From Betaproteobacteria bacterium (GTDB taxonomy: Bacteria > Pseudomonadota > Gammaproteobacteria > Burkholderiales > Burkholderiaceae_C), in the NCBI GenBank assembly GCA_009921265.1, contig RFYV01000035.1:1-33441 (forward strand): DNA of 33,441 nt, written 5' to 3'. Below the pieces are notes generated by a model. It saw only the letters and a program-made list of their open reading frames with translations. It made no database searches and was not told the DNA's origin. This document shows, one piece after another, positions 33,193 to 33,441 of the stretch (position 1 is its first letter; every line of letters starts with the position of its first letter). Made by a program: the position numbers and the translations under genes.

Positions 33193-33441
33193 CTATGGAG
33201 TGATCGCTATTTGCTTACCTGTTTTTGCAGATCGATAAGCCGTCTCAATCATCAACTGCGCTCGCAAACCATCATCAATGGTAATGGGTGGAGTTAAATT
33301 TTCGCGAAGGCAATTTAAAAAAGCATGGGCGTTTTGATGATGAAACTCGCCCAACTTAAATTGGGGCGTTATCGGGATGACCTGCCATTCACGTACCGAA
33401 TTACTTTTTTGATACAAACGAACAAAGCCAGAGGGGGTGAT
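33193..33441 (-). CDS. Gfo/Idh/MocA-family oxidoreductase, C-terminal fragment
   Basis: This minus-strand frame is open to the right edge of the window and stops with TAG at 33193-33195, so only the last 82 residues are seen. The tail AFLNCLRENLTPPITIDDGL followed by RAQLMIETAYRSAKTGKQI matches the usual C-terminus of Gfo/Idh/MocA dehydrogenases, where a helix with a 'dG..a..iieA...Sa..G' pattern closes the protein. The cofactor domain is outside the window. It abuts the SDR gene tail-to-tail with no base between the two stop codons. It is distinct from the other Gfo/Idh gene at 27080-28072. Confidence 0.72.
   Translation of the reverse strand: MTPSGFVRLYQKSNSVREWQVIPITPQFKLGEFHHQNAHAFLNCLRENLTPPITIDDGLRAQLMIETAYRSAKTGKQIAITP

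Noticed and set aside
1-33441. Mobile elements, tRNA genes, CRISPR arrays or prophage signs that would mark an island
   Set aside because: I looked for transposase or integrase motifs, cloverleaf-like segments and regularly spaced direct repeats and saw none; the accessory nature rests on gene content only.

Overview
The window reads as an accessory, nutrient-acquisition stretch of a betaproteobacterial (probably Burkholderiales) chromosome. The main reasons are four Bug/TctC-type periplasmic binding proteins and two complete tripartite tricarboxylate transporters (TTT), an expansion typical of that order, together with a D-threonine-aldolase-like 'amino acid deaminase' next to RidA. By eye the base composition is only mid-40s % GC, so a low-GC member (Polynucleobacter- or Alcaligenaceae-like) is possible, but no species can be named. 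No rRNA, tRNA, CRISPR, insertion sequence, phage gene or integrase was seen.

Region 1 (1-336, +) is the 3' end of a thioredoxin-like gene. Region 2 (345-13187, all -) is one tightly packed 13-gene unit transcribed from a single visible promoter near 13226-13253: cupin, old-yellow-enzyme-type oxidoreductase, TetR regulator, atypical NAD epimerase-like protein, DapA-like lyase, TctC, TctB, TctA, xylose-isomerase-like TIM barrel, enolase-superfamily protein, DUF993 protein, AroE-like dehydrogenase and SDR. Many junctions are ATGA/GTGA/TAATG overlaps. It looks like import of a carboxylate through the TTT system followed by redox, dehydration and retro-aldol steps on a hydroxylated acid. The substrate is not identifiable from sequence and I do not recognise the whole set as a described pathway.

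Region 3 (13424-16393, +) is a second full TTT system (tctC-tctB-tctA) running divergently from region 2. The shared 236-bp gap contains an inverted repeat centred on the region 2 -35 box and a separate 16-bp perfect palindrome. Region 4 (16390-18019) is a broken PLP-dependent deaminase gene facing away from an intact ridA, with a perfect 12-bp palindrome between them.

Region 5 (18041-31359) is built around two sulfatases without signal peptides. The first is paired with a DUF3604 (PHP-like) protein and lies divergent to an orphan TctC. The second lies directly behind another orphan TctC in an eight-gene operon with a dienelactone-hydrolase-like enzyme, a Gfo/Idh/MocA dehydrogenase, an ABC sugar-type importer (binding protein plus two permeases, no ATPase) and a DUF4432 mutarotase-like protein. 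The arrangement suggests uptake of an intact sulfated or sugar-like molecule and intracellular desulfation and oxidation. Region 6 (31514-33441) has a LysR regulator divergent from that operon, an SDR behind it, and the C-terminal end of another Gfo/Idh/MocA gene at the window edge.

No stretch over 300 bp lacks a gene. Function calls rest on family motifs read by eye; substrates are inference throughout.
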